A DNA stretch of 38,770 nt from UBA932 sp031548545 (GCA_031548545.1 JAVBQY010000040.1:1-38770), one strand, 5' to 3'; counted from the first letter of the stretch, positions 14,415 to 23,204 are shown. The notes: a model not told the origin generated them from the sequence alone. Numbers and translations are program-made.

Positions 14415-15626
14415 ATGATTGAAAAAAAGAAATATAATACAACCGCAACCGAACCCGAAAAGGCCGTTCTGGTGGGTATTATTACCCAAAAACAGAATGA
14501 AGCCAAGGTCACCGAATATCTGGAGGAGTTGGCTTTTCTGGCCGAAACCGCCGGCGCCGTTACCCAGAAACAATTCACCCAGAAAGTGGAACATGCCCTG
14601 GCGGGGACCTATATCGGCACCGGAAAGATACAAGAGATCAAGGACTATGTCGACCTGCACGAGATCGGCACCGTGATCTTCGACGATGAACTGACCCCCT
14701 CACAGCTACGTAACCTGGAAAACGCCCTGGAACGCAAGATCATTGACCGGACCAACCTGATCCTTGATATCTTTGCCCAACGGGCCAAAACAGCCTATGC
14801 CAAGACCCAGGTGGAGCTGGCGCAATACCAGTATATGCTGCCCCGGCTTACCCGGCTGTGGACCCACCTTGAGCGCCAGCGCGGCGGCAAGGGGATAGGG
14901 ATGAACGGTCCCGGCGAAACCCAGCTCGAAACAGACCGCCGTATCATCCTTGATAAAATCAGCAAACTGAAAGAGCAACTGAAAAAGATAGACCGGCAAA
15001 TGGCCTCTCAGCGCAGCAACCGCGGAAGCATGGTGCGGCTGGCGCTGGTGGGCTATACCAACGTAGGCAAAAGCACCCTGATGAACACGGTAGCCAAAAC
15101 CGAGGTTTTTGCAGAAAATAAGCTTTTTGCCACGCTGGATACTACCGTACGCAAGGTGGTGATTGAAAACCTGCCTTTCCTGCTCACGGATACGGTGGGT
15201 TTCATCCGCAAACTGCCCCACCAGCTGGTAGAATCATTCAAGAGCACGCTCGACGAGGTGCGTGAGGCCGATATCCTGATACATGTCGTGGACATTTCTC
15301 ACCCGCAATTTGAAGACCATATCCGGGTGGTGGCCGAAACGCTGAAAGAGATCGGCGGCGGCGACAAGCCGGTGTTTATGGTATTCAACAAGATTGACGC
15401 CTACACCTACACGCCGCAAGACGAGTATGATATTATGCCCAAAACCCGCGCAAATTATAGCCTGGAAGACCTGATGGCCGAGTGGAGGGAAAAGAACCCC
15501 GACGTGCCGGCGATTTTCATTTCCGCCAAGGAGAAAACCAATATCGACAAGTTCCGCACCGATGTGTACAACATGGTAGCGGAAATCCACGCCGGACGCT
15601 ATCCGTTTAACAATTTTCTGTGGTAA
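14415..15626 (+). CDS. hflX: Ribosome-associated GTPase HflX
   Basis: 403 residues, typical. HflX is a cytosolic GTPase that binds the 50S subunit and can split or rescue ribosomes under stress. The N-terminal HflX domain includes GTGKIQEIKDYV, DDELTPSQLRNLE, DRTNLILDIFAQRAKT and RGGKGIGMNGPGETQLETDRR. The G domain has P-loop GYTNVGKST at residues 213-221, G3 DTVGFIRKLPHQLVESFKST, and NKID as G4. The last 20 bases overlap the 3' end of the convergent hydrolase gene. Confidence 0.95.
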   Translation: MIEKKKYNTTATEPEKAVLVGIITQKQNEAKVTEYLEELAFLAETAGAVTQKQFTQKVEHALAGTYIGTGKIQEIKDYVDLHEIGTVIFDDELTPSQLRNLENALERKIIDRTNLILDIFAQRAKTAYAKTQVELAQYQYMLPRLTRLWTHLERQRGGKGIGMNGPGETQLETDRRIILDKISKLKEQLKKIDRQMASQRSNRGSMVRLALVGYTNVGKSTLMNTVAKTEVFAENKLFATLDTTVRKVVIENLPFLLTDTVGFIRKLPHQLVESFKSTLDEVREADILIHVVDISHPQFEDHIRVVAETLKEIGGGDKPVFMVFNKIDAYTYTPQDEYDIMPKTRANYSLEDLMAEWREKNPDVPAIFISAKEKTNIDKFRTDVYNMVAEIHAGRYPFNNFLW

Positions 15627-16440
15627 GAGCGGCAGGGGAGGCTGCCATAAAAGCGTTCAGCTTCTCCGCCGTTTTCTCTGCTTCCTCAATAAAACCGTTG
15701 TGTCCGGAATCTGCCAGCCACAGCACCTCAGCCTGTTTGTATTTCCCGGCCAATCCGTGCGCCACTTCCATGGATATATAACGGTCTTTCTCCCCGAAGA
15801 TCAGGAGCAGGGGTTTCTTAAAGCCGGCTAAAAAGGCGTTCCGGTCCGGCCGCGCTTTCATACCCTCCAGGCAGGCGATTACACCATCTGGTTCACAAAC
15901 TTCCGCTACTTCTTTAATTTTCTCTATCTTTCTGGCGAAACGTTTTTCATTCTCGGTAGCAAACATATGGGGGATACCCTTGGCTATAGCCAGGCCAAGT
16001 TTTCCTTCGCGGATCAGGTTTATTTCACGGTCGCGGCCCGCCCGCTTTTCTTCAGGATCCGGGTTAGGCGTAGAATGGAATAGACACAAACCGCCGGTAG
16101 CCTCCGGATAATTGGCCGCAAAAGCCAGGGCCGTATAGCCGCCCATGGAGTGACCGCCTATTACACATCGGTTCACACCACATTTCCCCAAGGCCTCAAA
16201 GACCGCCTGCGCCGAAAAATCCGTACTGTTGATTTCCGGATGTGTGCCCGAGAGGCCATGCCCCGGCAAATCCACCCTTATAACACGTATATCATTACTC
16301 AACAATGGAATAAACTCATCCCAAATGGACATGGTCTCCAGGTAACCGTGTAAGAGCACCAGCACCTTGTCACCCGTCTGGCTGTCGGAAATATGCAGGG
16401 GAATACCCGCGCAAATAGCAAAAAATTCTTTGGTCTTCAT
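15607..16440 (-). CDS. Alpha/beta-fold hydrolase
   Basis: 277 residues. The nucleophile elbow is GGHSMGG with Ser98. The oxyanion region is LLHGYLETMSIW near residue 30. DLPGHGLSG is typical of the fold. The acid is in FGEKDRYI, and the catalytic His in DSGHNGFIEE near the C-terminus. No signal peptide, so cytosolic; substrate unknown. I start at the ATG at 16440. An ATG at 16470 would add ten residues but lies upstream of the -7 box (16446-16453). It is convergent with hflX and divergent from frdA, occupying the place where the fumarate reductase cytochrome b gene would be expected. Confidence 0.85.
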   Translation of the reverse strand: MKTKEFFAICAGIPLHISDSQTGDKVLVLLHGYLETMSIWDEFIPLLSNDIRVIRVDLPGHGLSGTHPEINSTDFSAQAVFEALGKCGVNRCVIGGHSMGGYTALAFAANYPEATGGLCLFHSTPNPDPEEKRAGRDREINLIREGKLGLAIAKGIPHMFATENEKRFARKIEKIKEVAEVCEPDGVIACLEGMKARPDRNAFLAGFKKPLLLIFGEKDRYISMEVAHGLAGKYKQAEVLWLADSGHNGFIEEAEKTAEKLNAFMAASPAALTTENC

Positions 16441-16445
16441 AATTG

Positions 16446-16453
16446 CAAATATA
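16446..16453 (-). promoter_or_regulatory. -7 box TATATTTG before the hydrolase
   Basis: On the minus strand TATATTTG ends five bases before the hydrolase ATG, predicting a leaderless mRNA. It also decides the start codon. Confidence 0.6.
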
Positions 16454-16465
16454 TGAAAAAAAGCG

Positions 16466-16473
16466 TACATTTG
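16466..16473 (+). promoter_or_regulatory. -7 box TACATTTG before frdA
   Basis: TACATTTG on the plus strand, 25 bases before the frdA ATG and back to back with the hydrolase promoter. It shows that frdA is the first gene of its transcript. Confidence 0.6.
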
Positions 16474-16498
16474 CGCCTCTTACATAAAAGATAAAACC

Positions 16499-18442
16499 AT
16501 GTCTGAAAAATTGATTGCTAAAATTCCCGAAGGCCCCCTGGCAGAAAAATGGACCCGCCATAAAGCCGCTATCCGTGTAGTGAGCCCGGCCAACAAACGT
16601 AAACTCGACATCATTGTGGTCGGAACAGGCCTCGGTGGTGGCGCCGCTGCCGCTTCACTCGGCGAATTAGGCTACAATGTAAAAGTTTTCTGCATCAGCG
16701 ACTCTCCCCGCCGTGCGCACTCTATCGCCGCACAGGGAGGTATCAATGCAGCCAAGAACTACCCGAATGACAACGACTCCGTATACCGTTTATTCTACGA
16801 TACCATCAAAGGGGGCGACTACCGCGCCCGCGAAGCGAACGTACACCGCCTGGCCGAAGTGAGTAACCTCATCATTGACCAGTGTGTGGCCCAGGGTGTT
16901 CCCTTTGCCCGCGATTACGGCGGACTGTTGGATAACCGTTCATTCGGCGGTTCGCAGGTTAGCCGTACGTTCTACGCCCGCGGACAAACCGGACAGCAGC
17001 TCCTGCTCGGCGCTTACGCTACCTTAAACCGCGCTATCTCCAGAGGACAGGTGAAATCCTATCCCCGCCACGAGATGCTGGACCTTGTAGTGATCGACGG
17101 ACAGGCCAAGGGGATTATCGCCCGCGACCTCACTACCGGTGCTATCGAACGCCACGGCGCACATGCCGTAGTGATCGCCACCGGCGGTTACGGTAATGTA
17201 TTCTTCCTCTCTACCAACGCTATGAACAGTAACGGTTCTGCAGCCTGGCAGTGCTACAAGAAAGGCGCTTTCTTCGGCAACCCCAGTTTCACGCAGATCC
17301 ACCCGACCTGTATCCCCGTGCATGGCGACCAACAGTCAAAACTTACGCTGATGTCCGAATCACTGCGTAACGACGGCCGTATATGGGTACCCAAGAAAAT
17401 GGAAGACGTGGAAAGACTGCGCAAACGCCAGATCAAAGCCTCTCAAATAGCCGAAGACGACCGTGACTACTACCTCGAACGCCGCTATCCGGCTTTCGGT
17501 AACCTCGTTCCCCGTGACGTGGCTTCACGCGCCGCCAAAGAACGCTGCGACGCCGGCTTCGGCGTAAATGAAACAGGCCTGGCCGTATTCCTGGATTTCT
17601 CTACCGCCATCCAACGCCTCGGCCGCCACGTGATTGAAGAGCGCTACGGCAACCTTTTCCAGATGTATGAAAAAATCGTAGACGTAAACCCCTACGAAGA
17701 ACCGATGATGATTTACCCCGCTATCCACTACACCATGGGTGGTCTTTGGGTAGACTATAACCTGGAAACCACTGTTCCGGGCCTTTACGCCATTGGCGAA
17801 GCCAACTTCAGCGATCACGGCGGAAACCGCCTCGGCGCCTCAGCTTTGATGCAGGGTCTGGCAGACGGATATTTCATCCTGCCTTACACCATTGGTGATT
17901 ATCTGGCCGGCAAAATTCAGGAAAAGAAAGTGGACACCAACCACCCCGCCTTTGCCGAAGCCGAAAAGAACCTCACCGATAAAGTGGCCCGTCTCTTTGC
18001 TGTAAAAGGAAAAGAACCGGTTGATTACTACCACCGTAAACTCGGTAAAGTAATGTGGGATAAAGTAGGTATGGCCCGTAATGAAGCCGGACTGAAAGAA
18101 GCCATTGAAGAAATCCGCGCCATCCGCGCCGAATTCTGGAAAAACGTATACGTACCCGGCGAAAACGGTGAATTCAACCAGGAACTGGAAAAAGCCCTCC
18201 GCGTGGCCGACTTCCTCGAAATGGGTGAACTCATGGCTATGGACGCCCTCAGCCGTAACGAGTCCTGCGGCGGTCACTTCCGTGAAGAAATGCAGACCGA
18301 AGACGGCGAAACCAAACGTGACGACCAGAACTTCTTCTACGTTTCCTGCTGGGAAAATAAAGGTGAAAATACCCACCAAATGCACAAAGAAGAGCTGAAA
18401 TACGAATTTGTTAAACTGGCAACCCGTAACTACAAAGACTAA
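16499..18442 (+). CDS. frdA: Fumarate reductase / succinate dehydrogenase flavoprotein subunit
   Basis: 647 residues, the length of the long Bacteroidota/epsilonproteobacterial-type subunit. It carries the catalytic site that interconverts fumarate and succinate, on the cytoplasmic face of the membrane complex. FAD-binding GTGLGGGAAAASLGELG lies near residues 42-58. His74 in RRAHSIAAQGG is the expected covalent FAD attachment site. Further marks are NNRSFGGSQVSRTFYARGQT-like substrate-site sequence, THPTC-like QIHPTCIPVHG, and the GGNRLGASALMQGLADGYFI C-terminal FAD contact. frdB starts four bases after the stop. The usual upstream cytochrome b gene is absent; a promoter precedes frdA instead. 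Named frdA, but sdhA would serve equally; direction cannot be told from sequence. Confidence 0.93.
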   Translation: MSEKLIAKIPEGPLAEKWTRHKAAIRVVSPANKRKLDIIVVGTGLGGGAAAASLGELGYNVKVFCISDSPRRAHSIAAQGGINAAKNYPNDNDSVYRLFYDTIKGGDYRAREANVHRLAEVSNLIIDQCVAQGVPFARDYGGLLDNRSFGGSQVSRTFYARGQTGQQLLLGAYATLNRAISRGQVKSYPRHEMLDLVVIDGQAKGIIARDLTTGAIERHGAHAVVIATGGYGNVFFLSTNAMNSNGSAAWQCYKKGAFFGNPSFTQIHPTCIPVHGDQQSKLTLMSESLRNDGRIWVPKKMEDVERLRKRQIKASQIAEDDRDYYLERRYPAFGNLVPRDVASRAAKERCDAGFGVNETGLAVFLDFSTAIQRLGRHVIEERYGNLFQMYEKIVDVNPYEEPMMIYPAIHYTMGGLWVDYNLETTVPGLYAIGEANFSDHGGNRLGASALMQGLADGYFILPYTIGDYLAGKIQEKKVDTNHPAFAEAEKNLTDKVARLFAVKGKEPVDYYHRKLGKVMWDKVGMARNEAGLKEAIEEIRAIRAEFWKNVYVPGENGEFNQELEKALRVADFLEMGELMAMDALSRNESCGGHFREEMQTEDGETKRDDQNFFYVSCWENKGENTHQMHKEELKYEFVKLATRNYKD

Positions 18443-18445
18443 GCT

Positions 18446-19231
18446 ATGAATTTTACACTCAAAATATGGCGTCAGGCCAACGCTAAAGCAAAAGGAAAAT
18501 TTGAAACCTATCCGGTAACAAACATTTCGGCTGATACCTCATTCCTGGAAATGATGGATATCCTCAATGACCAACTCGTACGCCAGGGAAAAGATCCGGT
18601 AGCTGTTGAAAAAGGTTGCAAAGGAAAAGATGTGAGTCCTGTGGCCTTTGACCATGACTGCCGCGAAGGAATCTGTGGTATGTGTTCGCTCTACATCAAC
18701 GGCCGTGCACACGGTCCCGACGATGATATCACCACCTGCCAGCTTCACATGCGCAAATTCAAAGACGGTGAAACCATCACCATTGAGCCTTGGCGCAGCC
18801 GCGGCTTTCCCGTAATCAAAGACCTGGTGGTTGACCGTGGCGCTTTCGATAAAATCCTGCAAGCCGGCGGTTATATCTCCGTAAATACCGGTGGCGTACC
18901 CGACGGTAACGCCATTCCCATCGCCAAAGAAAAGTCCGACGAAAGTATGGACGCTGCAGCCTGCGTAGGTTGTGGCGCCTGCGTGGCTACCTGTAAGAAC
19001 GGTTCGGCCATGCTCTTTGTCTCCGCCCGTGTAAGCTCTCTGGCCCTCTTACCCCAGGGTAAGATAGAAGCTTCACGCCGCGCCAAGGCTATGGTAGCCA
19101 AAATGGACGAACTCGGTTTCGGCGCCTGTACCAATACCCAGGCTTGTGAAATGGAATGCCCGAAAAGCATTTCCATCGCCCACATCGCCCGCCTTAACCG
19201 TGAATATCTTTGCGCCAAGCTGAAAGATTAG
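18446..19231 (+). CDS. frdB: Fumarate reductase / succinate dehydrogenase iron-sulfur subunit
   Basis: 261 residues. It passes electrons between quinol and the flavoprotein. The [2Fe-2S] domain is marked by CREGICGMC (Cys72, 77, 80) and a later TTC. The C-terminal ferredoxin-like half has CVGCGACVATC and CTNTQACEMECPKSI, which should ligate the [4Fe-4S] and [3Fe-4S] clusters. Cotranscribed with frdA (three bases between stop and start). No membrane anchor gene follows: a long hairpin and an unrelated SDR gene come next, so the FrdC partner must be encoded elsewhere or be missing. Confidence 0.93.
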   Translation: MNFTLKIWRQANAKAKGKFETYPVTNISADTSFLEMMDILNDQLVRQGKDPVAVEKGCKGKDVSPVAFDHDCREGICGMCSLYINGRAHGPDDDITTCQLHMRKFKDGETITIEPWRSRGFPVIKDLVVDRGAFDKILQAGGYISVNTGGVPDGNAIPIAKEKSDESMDAAACVGCGACVATCKNGSAMLFVSARVSSLALLPQGKIEASRRAKAMVAKMDELGFGACTNTQACEMECPKSISIAHIARLNREYLCAKLKD

Positions 19232-19254
19232 CCAGCCGCTTAATAATTACTAAA

Positions 19255-19296
19255 CAAGAGACAAATGCAGTTTTTTCCACCTGTATTTGTCTCTTG
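19255..19296 (+). terminator. Long hairpin after frdB
   Basis: CAAGAGACAAATGCAG pairs imperfectly with CTGTATTTGTCTCTTG around a T-rich loop. There is no T run afterwards, so it may stabilise the frdAB mRNA 3' end rather than act as a classical terminator. Confidence 0.6.
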
Positions 19297-19343
19297 TCGC
19301 TTACACAAATAACTTTATCCGTAATTTAAATTAAAAACTCATT

Positions 19344-20138
19344 ATGGTCATCCTCATCACCGGCGCCTCTTCCGGACTGGGTAAAGCCTGTGCAGGGTAC
19401 CTGGCATCCAAAGGCTTTATTGTTTACGGCACCTCCCGTAAAGCAAGCGAATCAACGGTTATCAACATGTTGGCCATGGACGTTACCCGGCCCGATTCCG
19501 TACAACAAGCCGTTCAAAGCATTATTGACAAACATGGACGTATTGACGTACTTATCAACAACGCCGGTATGGGAATAGGAGGGGCGCTTGAATTGGCTAC
19601 TCCTGAAGAAATACAACTCCAGATGCAAACCAATTTCATAGGTACCGTCAATGTTTGCAACGCCGTTATTCCTCATATGCGCAATAACGGAGGCGGAAAA
19701 ATCATTAATCTAAGCTCTATAGGCGGGGTAATGGGTATTCCTTTCCAGGGCTTTTATTCCGCTTCAAAATTTGCCGTAGAAGGCTATAGCGAAACCTTGA
19801 GCCTTGAATTACATCCTTTCAACATCAAAGTTGTTTTAATTGAACCCGGCGATTTTGCTACCGGATTTACTGCCAACCGTGTAATGTCCGAAGCGACTAA
19901 AAACAGTCCGCATTACCGCAATCAATTTGCCAAATGCATGGCCATCATCGAAAAAGAAGAAAACGGCGGGCAGCAACCCGAAAAACTGGCCAAAGTAATA
20001 CACAAGGTAATTAAAGCCAAGCATCCGAAATTCCGTTATAAAGTGGGTAATTTATTACAGGTCAACTTTGCCAGGGCCAAAGCCTTTATCCCTTCACGCA
20101 CTTACCAGGCCTTGTTGCGTATCTTTTATAACCTTTAA
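19344..20138 (+). CDS. Short-chain dehydrogenase/reductase (SDR)
   Basis: 264 residues, classical SDR. NAD(P)-binding GASSGLG at residues 7-13, NNAG near residue 73, catalytic SSIGG serine, and YSASK with Tyr138 and Lys142. A Thr-Ser-Arg-Lys following the second strand (GTSRK) is compatible with NADP preference. Substrate unknown. The last gene before the AT-rich gap with DnaA-box-like sequences. A T-rich AT leader precedes it without a clear -7 box. Confidence 0.88.
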   Translation: MVILITGASSGLGKACAGYLASKGFIVYGTSRKASESTVINMLAMDVTRPDSVQQAVQSIIDKHGRIDVLINNAGMGIGGALELATPEEIQLQMQTNFIGTVNVCNAVIPHMRNNGGGKIINLSSIGGVMGIPFQGFYSASKFAVEGYSETLSLELHPFNIKVVLIEPGDFATGFTANRVMSEATKNSPHYRNQFAKCMAIIEKEENGGQQPEKLAKVIHKVIKAKHPKFRYKVGNLLQVNFARAKAFIPSRTYQALLRIFYNL

Positions 20139-20244
20139 TAATTTGTTCATTTCCCTGTTTATAATTGTTCACTATTTTTAAAAACTATTTTTGGAAATAT
20201 AAAAATCAGTAGCCCTATAAATTATTTTGAAAAGACAATGAAAG

Positions 20245-20253
20245 TTATTCACA
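20245..20253 (+). other. DnaA-box-like site
   Basis: TTATTCACA, exact to TTATNCACA. Confidence 0.5.
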
Positions 20254-20277
20254 ATTTTCAACTAAATTTATAGTCGA

Positions 20278-20286
20278 TTATACACA
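20278..20286 (+). other. DnaA-box-like site
   Basis: TTATACACA, exact to TTATNCACA; 33 bases after the first box. Confidence 0.5.
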
Positions 20287-20457
20287 AACCAACAATTGTT
20301 CATAACAGCTATTTTATTAACAAAAAACACCGGATAACCAATAAAACCAAGCATTGTTGTTTTTAATAAAATTACTTATCAACCTTATCAACGAGTATAT
20401 ATAAATATTATTCTTTTATTTAAATTTCTTATTTATTAATTATAAAGGATGCCCGCC

Positions 20458-21417
20458 ATGTTAAAAACTGAACTCATCGAAAAAATTAAAATATTAAAGC
20501 AGGAAAAAAAAGCTGTTTTATTAGCGCATTACTACCAGCGTGATGAAGTACAGGATATCGCAAATTTTTTAGGCGATAGTTTACAACTCTCACAAGAAGC
20601 GGCCAAAACCGATGCGGATATTATTGTTTTCGCCGGCGTACATTTTATGGCCGAAACGGCTAAAATCCTTTCTCCGGACAAAAAGGTATTGATTCCGGAT
20701 TTGAGTGCAGGTTGTTCATTAGCCGCTTCTTGTCAGGCTAAAGACCTGGAAATGTTTATAAAAGAACATCCCGGTTATACGGTGGTATCTTATGTAAATA
20801 CAAGTGCTGAGGTTAAGGCGCTTACGGATATTTGCGTAACGTCCAGCAATGCATTGAAAATTGTGAATAGCCTGCCCAAGGACGAAAAAATTATTTTCGG
20901 TCCGGACCGAAATCTCGGTAATTATATTAAAAGCCTGACCGGCCGTGAAAATATGTTGGTATGGGACGGCGCCTGCCACGTGCATGAGGCTTTTTCGGCC
21001 GAAAAAATCATCGCCCTGAAAAAACAATATCCGCAGGCCAAGGTATTGGCGCATCCGGAATGTAAGCAGCATGTTTTACTCCTGGCGGATTATATTGGTT
21101 CTACAGCTGCTTTATTAGCCTTTTCCGGGCAAGATGAGGCTAAAACCTATATAGTGGCCACCGAACCCGGAATAATTCATGAAATGCGCAAAAAAACGCC
21201 GGAAAAAGAATTTATCCCCGTACCTTCGTCCAATGCATTGGACAGCCGGGTGGATGATTCCTGCGGTGCCTGCAGTAATTGTGAGTATATGAAGCTGATT
21301 ACCCTGGAAAAGATATATAACTCATTGTTAAACGAGCAGTTTGAGGTGAATGTAGAAGATGATGTACGCAAAAAAGCGGAGAAAAGTATCCTCAGGATGT
21401 TGGAATTGTCTAAATAA
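20458..21417 (+). CDS. nadA: Quinolinate synthase
   Basis: 319 residues from the chosen start. NadA condenses iminoaspartate with dihydroxyacetone phosphate to quinolinate in NAD synthesis, using a [4Fe-4S] cluster. LLAHYYQRDEVQDIA and PDLSAGCSLA (Cys86), WDGACHVHE (Cys173) and a C-rich SCGACSNC (Cys269/272/275) supply the cluster ligands. HPEC is also present. Two ATGs are possible, 20449 and 20458. The AAAGG at 20444-20448 is nine bases before the second and abuts the first, so the second is preferred. ruvB follows six bases after the stop, so the two are cotranscribed. No nadB or nadC in the window. Confidence 0.93.
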   Translation: MLKTELIEKIKILKQEKKAVLLAHYYQRDEVQDIANFLGDSLQLSQEAAKTDADIIVFAGVHFMAETAKILSPDKKVLIPDLSAGCSLAASCQAKDLEMFIKEHPGYTVVSYVNTSAEVKALTDICVTSSNALKIVNSLPKDEKIIFGPDRNLGNYIKSLTGRENMLVWDGACHVHEAFSAEKIIALKKQYPQAKVLAHPECKQHVLLLADYIGSTAALLAFSGQDEAKTYIVATEPGIIHEMRKKTPEKEFIPVPSSNALDSRVDDSCGACSNCEYMKLITLEKIYNSLLNEQFEVNVEDDVRKKAEKSILRMLELSK

Positions 21418-21423
21418 TTAAAT

Positions 21424-22443
21424 ATGAAAGACTTTAATCCTCATATAGAAAAAGAACAAACCGATGGTGATTTCGAATCACAGATCCGCCCGCGGGAGTT
21501 CGAAGAATTTTCAGGACAAGAAAAAATTATTGATAACCTGAAAGTTTTTGTAAAGGCGGCGTTGTTGCGCGGTGAATCATTGGACCATGTGCTCTTGCAC
21601 GGCCCTCCGGGTTTGGGTAAAACCACTTTGGCCCACATTATCGCCAATGAGTTGGGTGTGGGGATGAAAATTACTTCCGGACCGGTCCTGGATAAGCCCG
21701 GTGATTTGGCAGGCCTGCTTACCAATCTTGAAAAGGGTGATGTGTTGTTTATTGATGAAATCCATCGCCTGTCTCCTGTTGTCGAGGAATACCTGTACTC
21801 GGCCATGGAGGATTACAGTATAGATATTTTGCTGGATAAAGGCCCCAGCGCCCGTTCGGTGCAGATTACCCTTAATCCCTTTACTTTGGTGGGCGCCACT
21901 ACCCGCAGCGGTTTGTTGACCTCGCCCTTGCGCGCCCGCTTCGGTATACAATGCCATCTGGAATATTATGATGCCAAAGTCTTGTTCCGCATACTGCAAC
22001 GCAGCGCCGCCATCCTTGATGTAGGAATAGATGATAAGGCCGCCTATGAAATCGCTATGCGCAGCCGCGGTACGCCGCGTATAGCCAATGCTTTATTGCG
22101 CCGCGTACGCGACTTCGCCCAGGTAAAAGGCTCCGGCGCTATTGACCTTGCCATTACCCGCTATGCGTTGGAAGCATTGAATATTGACAAGCACGGACTT
22201 GACCAGATGGACAATAAAATACTTTCCACCATCATCCATAAATTCAAAGGGGGGCCGGTAGGGCTCACCACCATAGCCACGGCAGTGAGTGAAGACGCCG
22301 GAACGGTCGAAGAGGTCTATGAACCCTTCCTGATAAAAGAAGGATTTTTACAACGTACCCCGCGCGGGCGTGAGGCCACGGAATTGGCTTATCGTCATTT
22401 GGGTGTTATTCCTCAGCGAGGTGAAACGCCGGCTTTGTTCTAA
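21424..22443 (+). CDS. ruvB: Holliday junction branch-migration ATPase RuvB
   Basis: 339 residues, normal length. RuvB is the AAA+ motor that with RuvA moves Holliday junctions during recombinational repair. Seen: the N-terminal IRPREFEEFSGQEKI, Walker A GPPGLGKTT at residues 60-68, Walker B in LFIDEIHRL, sensor 1 in VGATTRSGLL, arginine finger region SPLRARFG, and the C-terminal winged helix ending in ...TELAYRHLG. It shares a transcript with nadA. Codons are noticeably richer in G- and T-ending forms than in the frd genes. Confidence 0.96.
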   Translation: MKDFNPHIEKEQTDGDFESQIRPREFEEFSGQEKIIDNLKVFVKAALLRGESLDHVLLHGPPGLGKTTLAHIIANELGVGMKITSGPVLDKPGDLAGLLTNLEKGDVLFIDEIHRLSPVVEEYLYSAMEDYSIDILLDKGPSARSVQITLNPFTLVGATTRSGLLTSPLRARFGIQCHLEYYDAKVLFRILQRSAAILDVGIDDKAAYEIAMRSRGTPRIANALLRRVRDFAQVKGSGAIDLAITRYALEALNIDKHGLDQMDNKILSTIIHKFKGGPVGLTTIATAVSEDAGTVEEVYEPFLIKEGFLQRTPRGREATELAYRHLGVIPQRGETPALF

Positions 22444-22457
22444 AAATTTGTTTTAAA

Positions 22458-22537
22458 AAACACCGCGACAACCAAGAAATACAAACAAACCGGAGCGTAT
22501 CTTATACGCTAAACTAAATTACCTCATCGCGGTGTTT
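22458..22537. repeat. Nested inverted repeats between ruvB and mpg
   Basis: An outer 11-base perfect stem AAACACCGCGA (22458-22468) / TCGCGGTGTTT (22527-22537) encloses a 7-base perfect hairpin AGCGTAT-CTT-ATACGCT (22494-22510). Both flanking genes converge on it, so it may be a bidirectional terminator. The remaining sequence to 22578 shows nothing. Confidence 0.6.
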
Positions 22538-22578
22538 CGAATAAATAAACACCCTTGTCGCCGTTTTGTTGATTTTGT

Positions 22579-23166
22579 TTAGAATATTCGTGTATTTGTG
22601 ATAAAGCGGTAGGGGAGCAGGGCGTCTTGGCCCGCATAATCAACACCTATCCGCGGGGTGTCTGTAATTGTTTCCGGAGCAATGTCAATACCGCGGTCTT
22701 CTATCCATATCAAATCACCTGAAAGCGGTGTGCCGGTGAGCGAAAAATGCAGGCCCATGGCTTTGGATAATTTGCCGGGGCCAATCAACAACTTTTTATC
22801 CGCTTTTTGTTTATTGGTCCGTTGTAACATTGTTTCCAAACCGGTGAGCGGAACGGCGCCGCGCAGGAGTACGGCATGCGGAATCCCCTCAACATTGGTG
22901 ACCACATTGAATAAAGAATACATGCCATAGCAAAGATAGATATAGGCTTGCCCGCCATGGCCGAACATGATTTCCGTACGTCGGGTCCGCCGTCCGCCGT
23001 AGGCATGTGAGGCTTTATCCGTCACTCCGGCATAGGCTTCTGTTTCCACAATTACAGCCTCGGTTAATTGGCCGTCGATGCGGCTGCACAGTACTTTTCC
23101 CAGCAGTTCCCGGCTGATGGCCACCACATCGGGGCGGGTATAAAATGTTTCAGGTAGTTTTTGCAT
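22579..23166 (-). CDS. mpg: 3-methyladenine DNA glycosylase (Mpg/AAG family)
   Basis: 195 residues from the ATG at 23166; a TTG nine bases earlier falls inside the -7 box and is rejected. It removes alkylated or deaminated purines in base excision repair. Seen: FYTRPDVVAISRELLGKVL, the catalytic IVETEAYAG (Glu41/Glu43), DKASHAYGGRRTRR, QAYIYLCYGMYSLFNVV, LLRGAVPL and GPGKLSKAMG, all in family order. It is convergent with ruvB, so two repair genes sit side by side. Confidence 0.93.
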   Translation of the reverse strand: MQKLPETFYTRPDVVAISRELLGKVLCSRIDGQLTEAVIVETEAYAGVTDKASHAYGGRRTRRTEIMFGHGGQAYIYLCYGMYSLFNVVTNVEGIPHAVLLRGAVPLTGLETMLQRTNKQKADKKLLIGPGKLSKAMGLHFSLTGTPLSGDLIWIEDRGIDIAPETITDTPRIGVDYAGQDALLPYRFITNTRIF

Positions 23167-23172
23167 AAGGCT

Positions 23173-23204
23173 CAAAAATAAGCAAAAAAATTTGCAGGCT
23201 CAAA
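23173..23204 (-). promoter_or_regulatory. Promoter of mpg
   Basis: On the minus strand a TTTG (23201-23204) and the -7 box TATTTTTG (23173-23180) are 20 bases apart. The box ends six bases before the ATG, again predicting almost no leader. Confidence 0.6.

Larger units (their letters stand above)
20139..20448. other. AT-rich intergenic region, candidate replication origin (oriC)
   Basis: 310 bases with no gene, far more AT-rich than both flanks. It holds two exact TTATNCACA boxes (20245-20253 and 20278-20286) and one box with one mismatch on the other strand (TGTTCATAA, 20297-20305). A tandem pair TTATCAACC/TTATCAACG (20376-20393) has two mismatches each. It ends in a 50-base nearly pure A/T tract (20396-20444) that could serve as the unwinding element. 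This composition fits a bacterial oriC, and the parS cluster is 12 kb away. Against it: no dnaA or dnaN nearby, and the main strand switch in gene order is near 11.9 kb. It may simply be the nadA leader. Confidence 0.45.
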
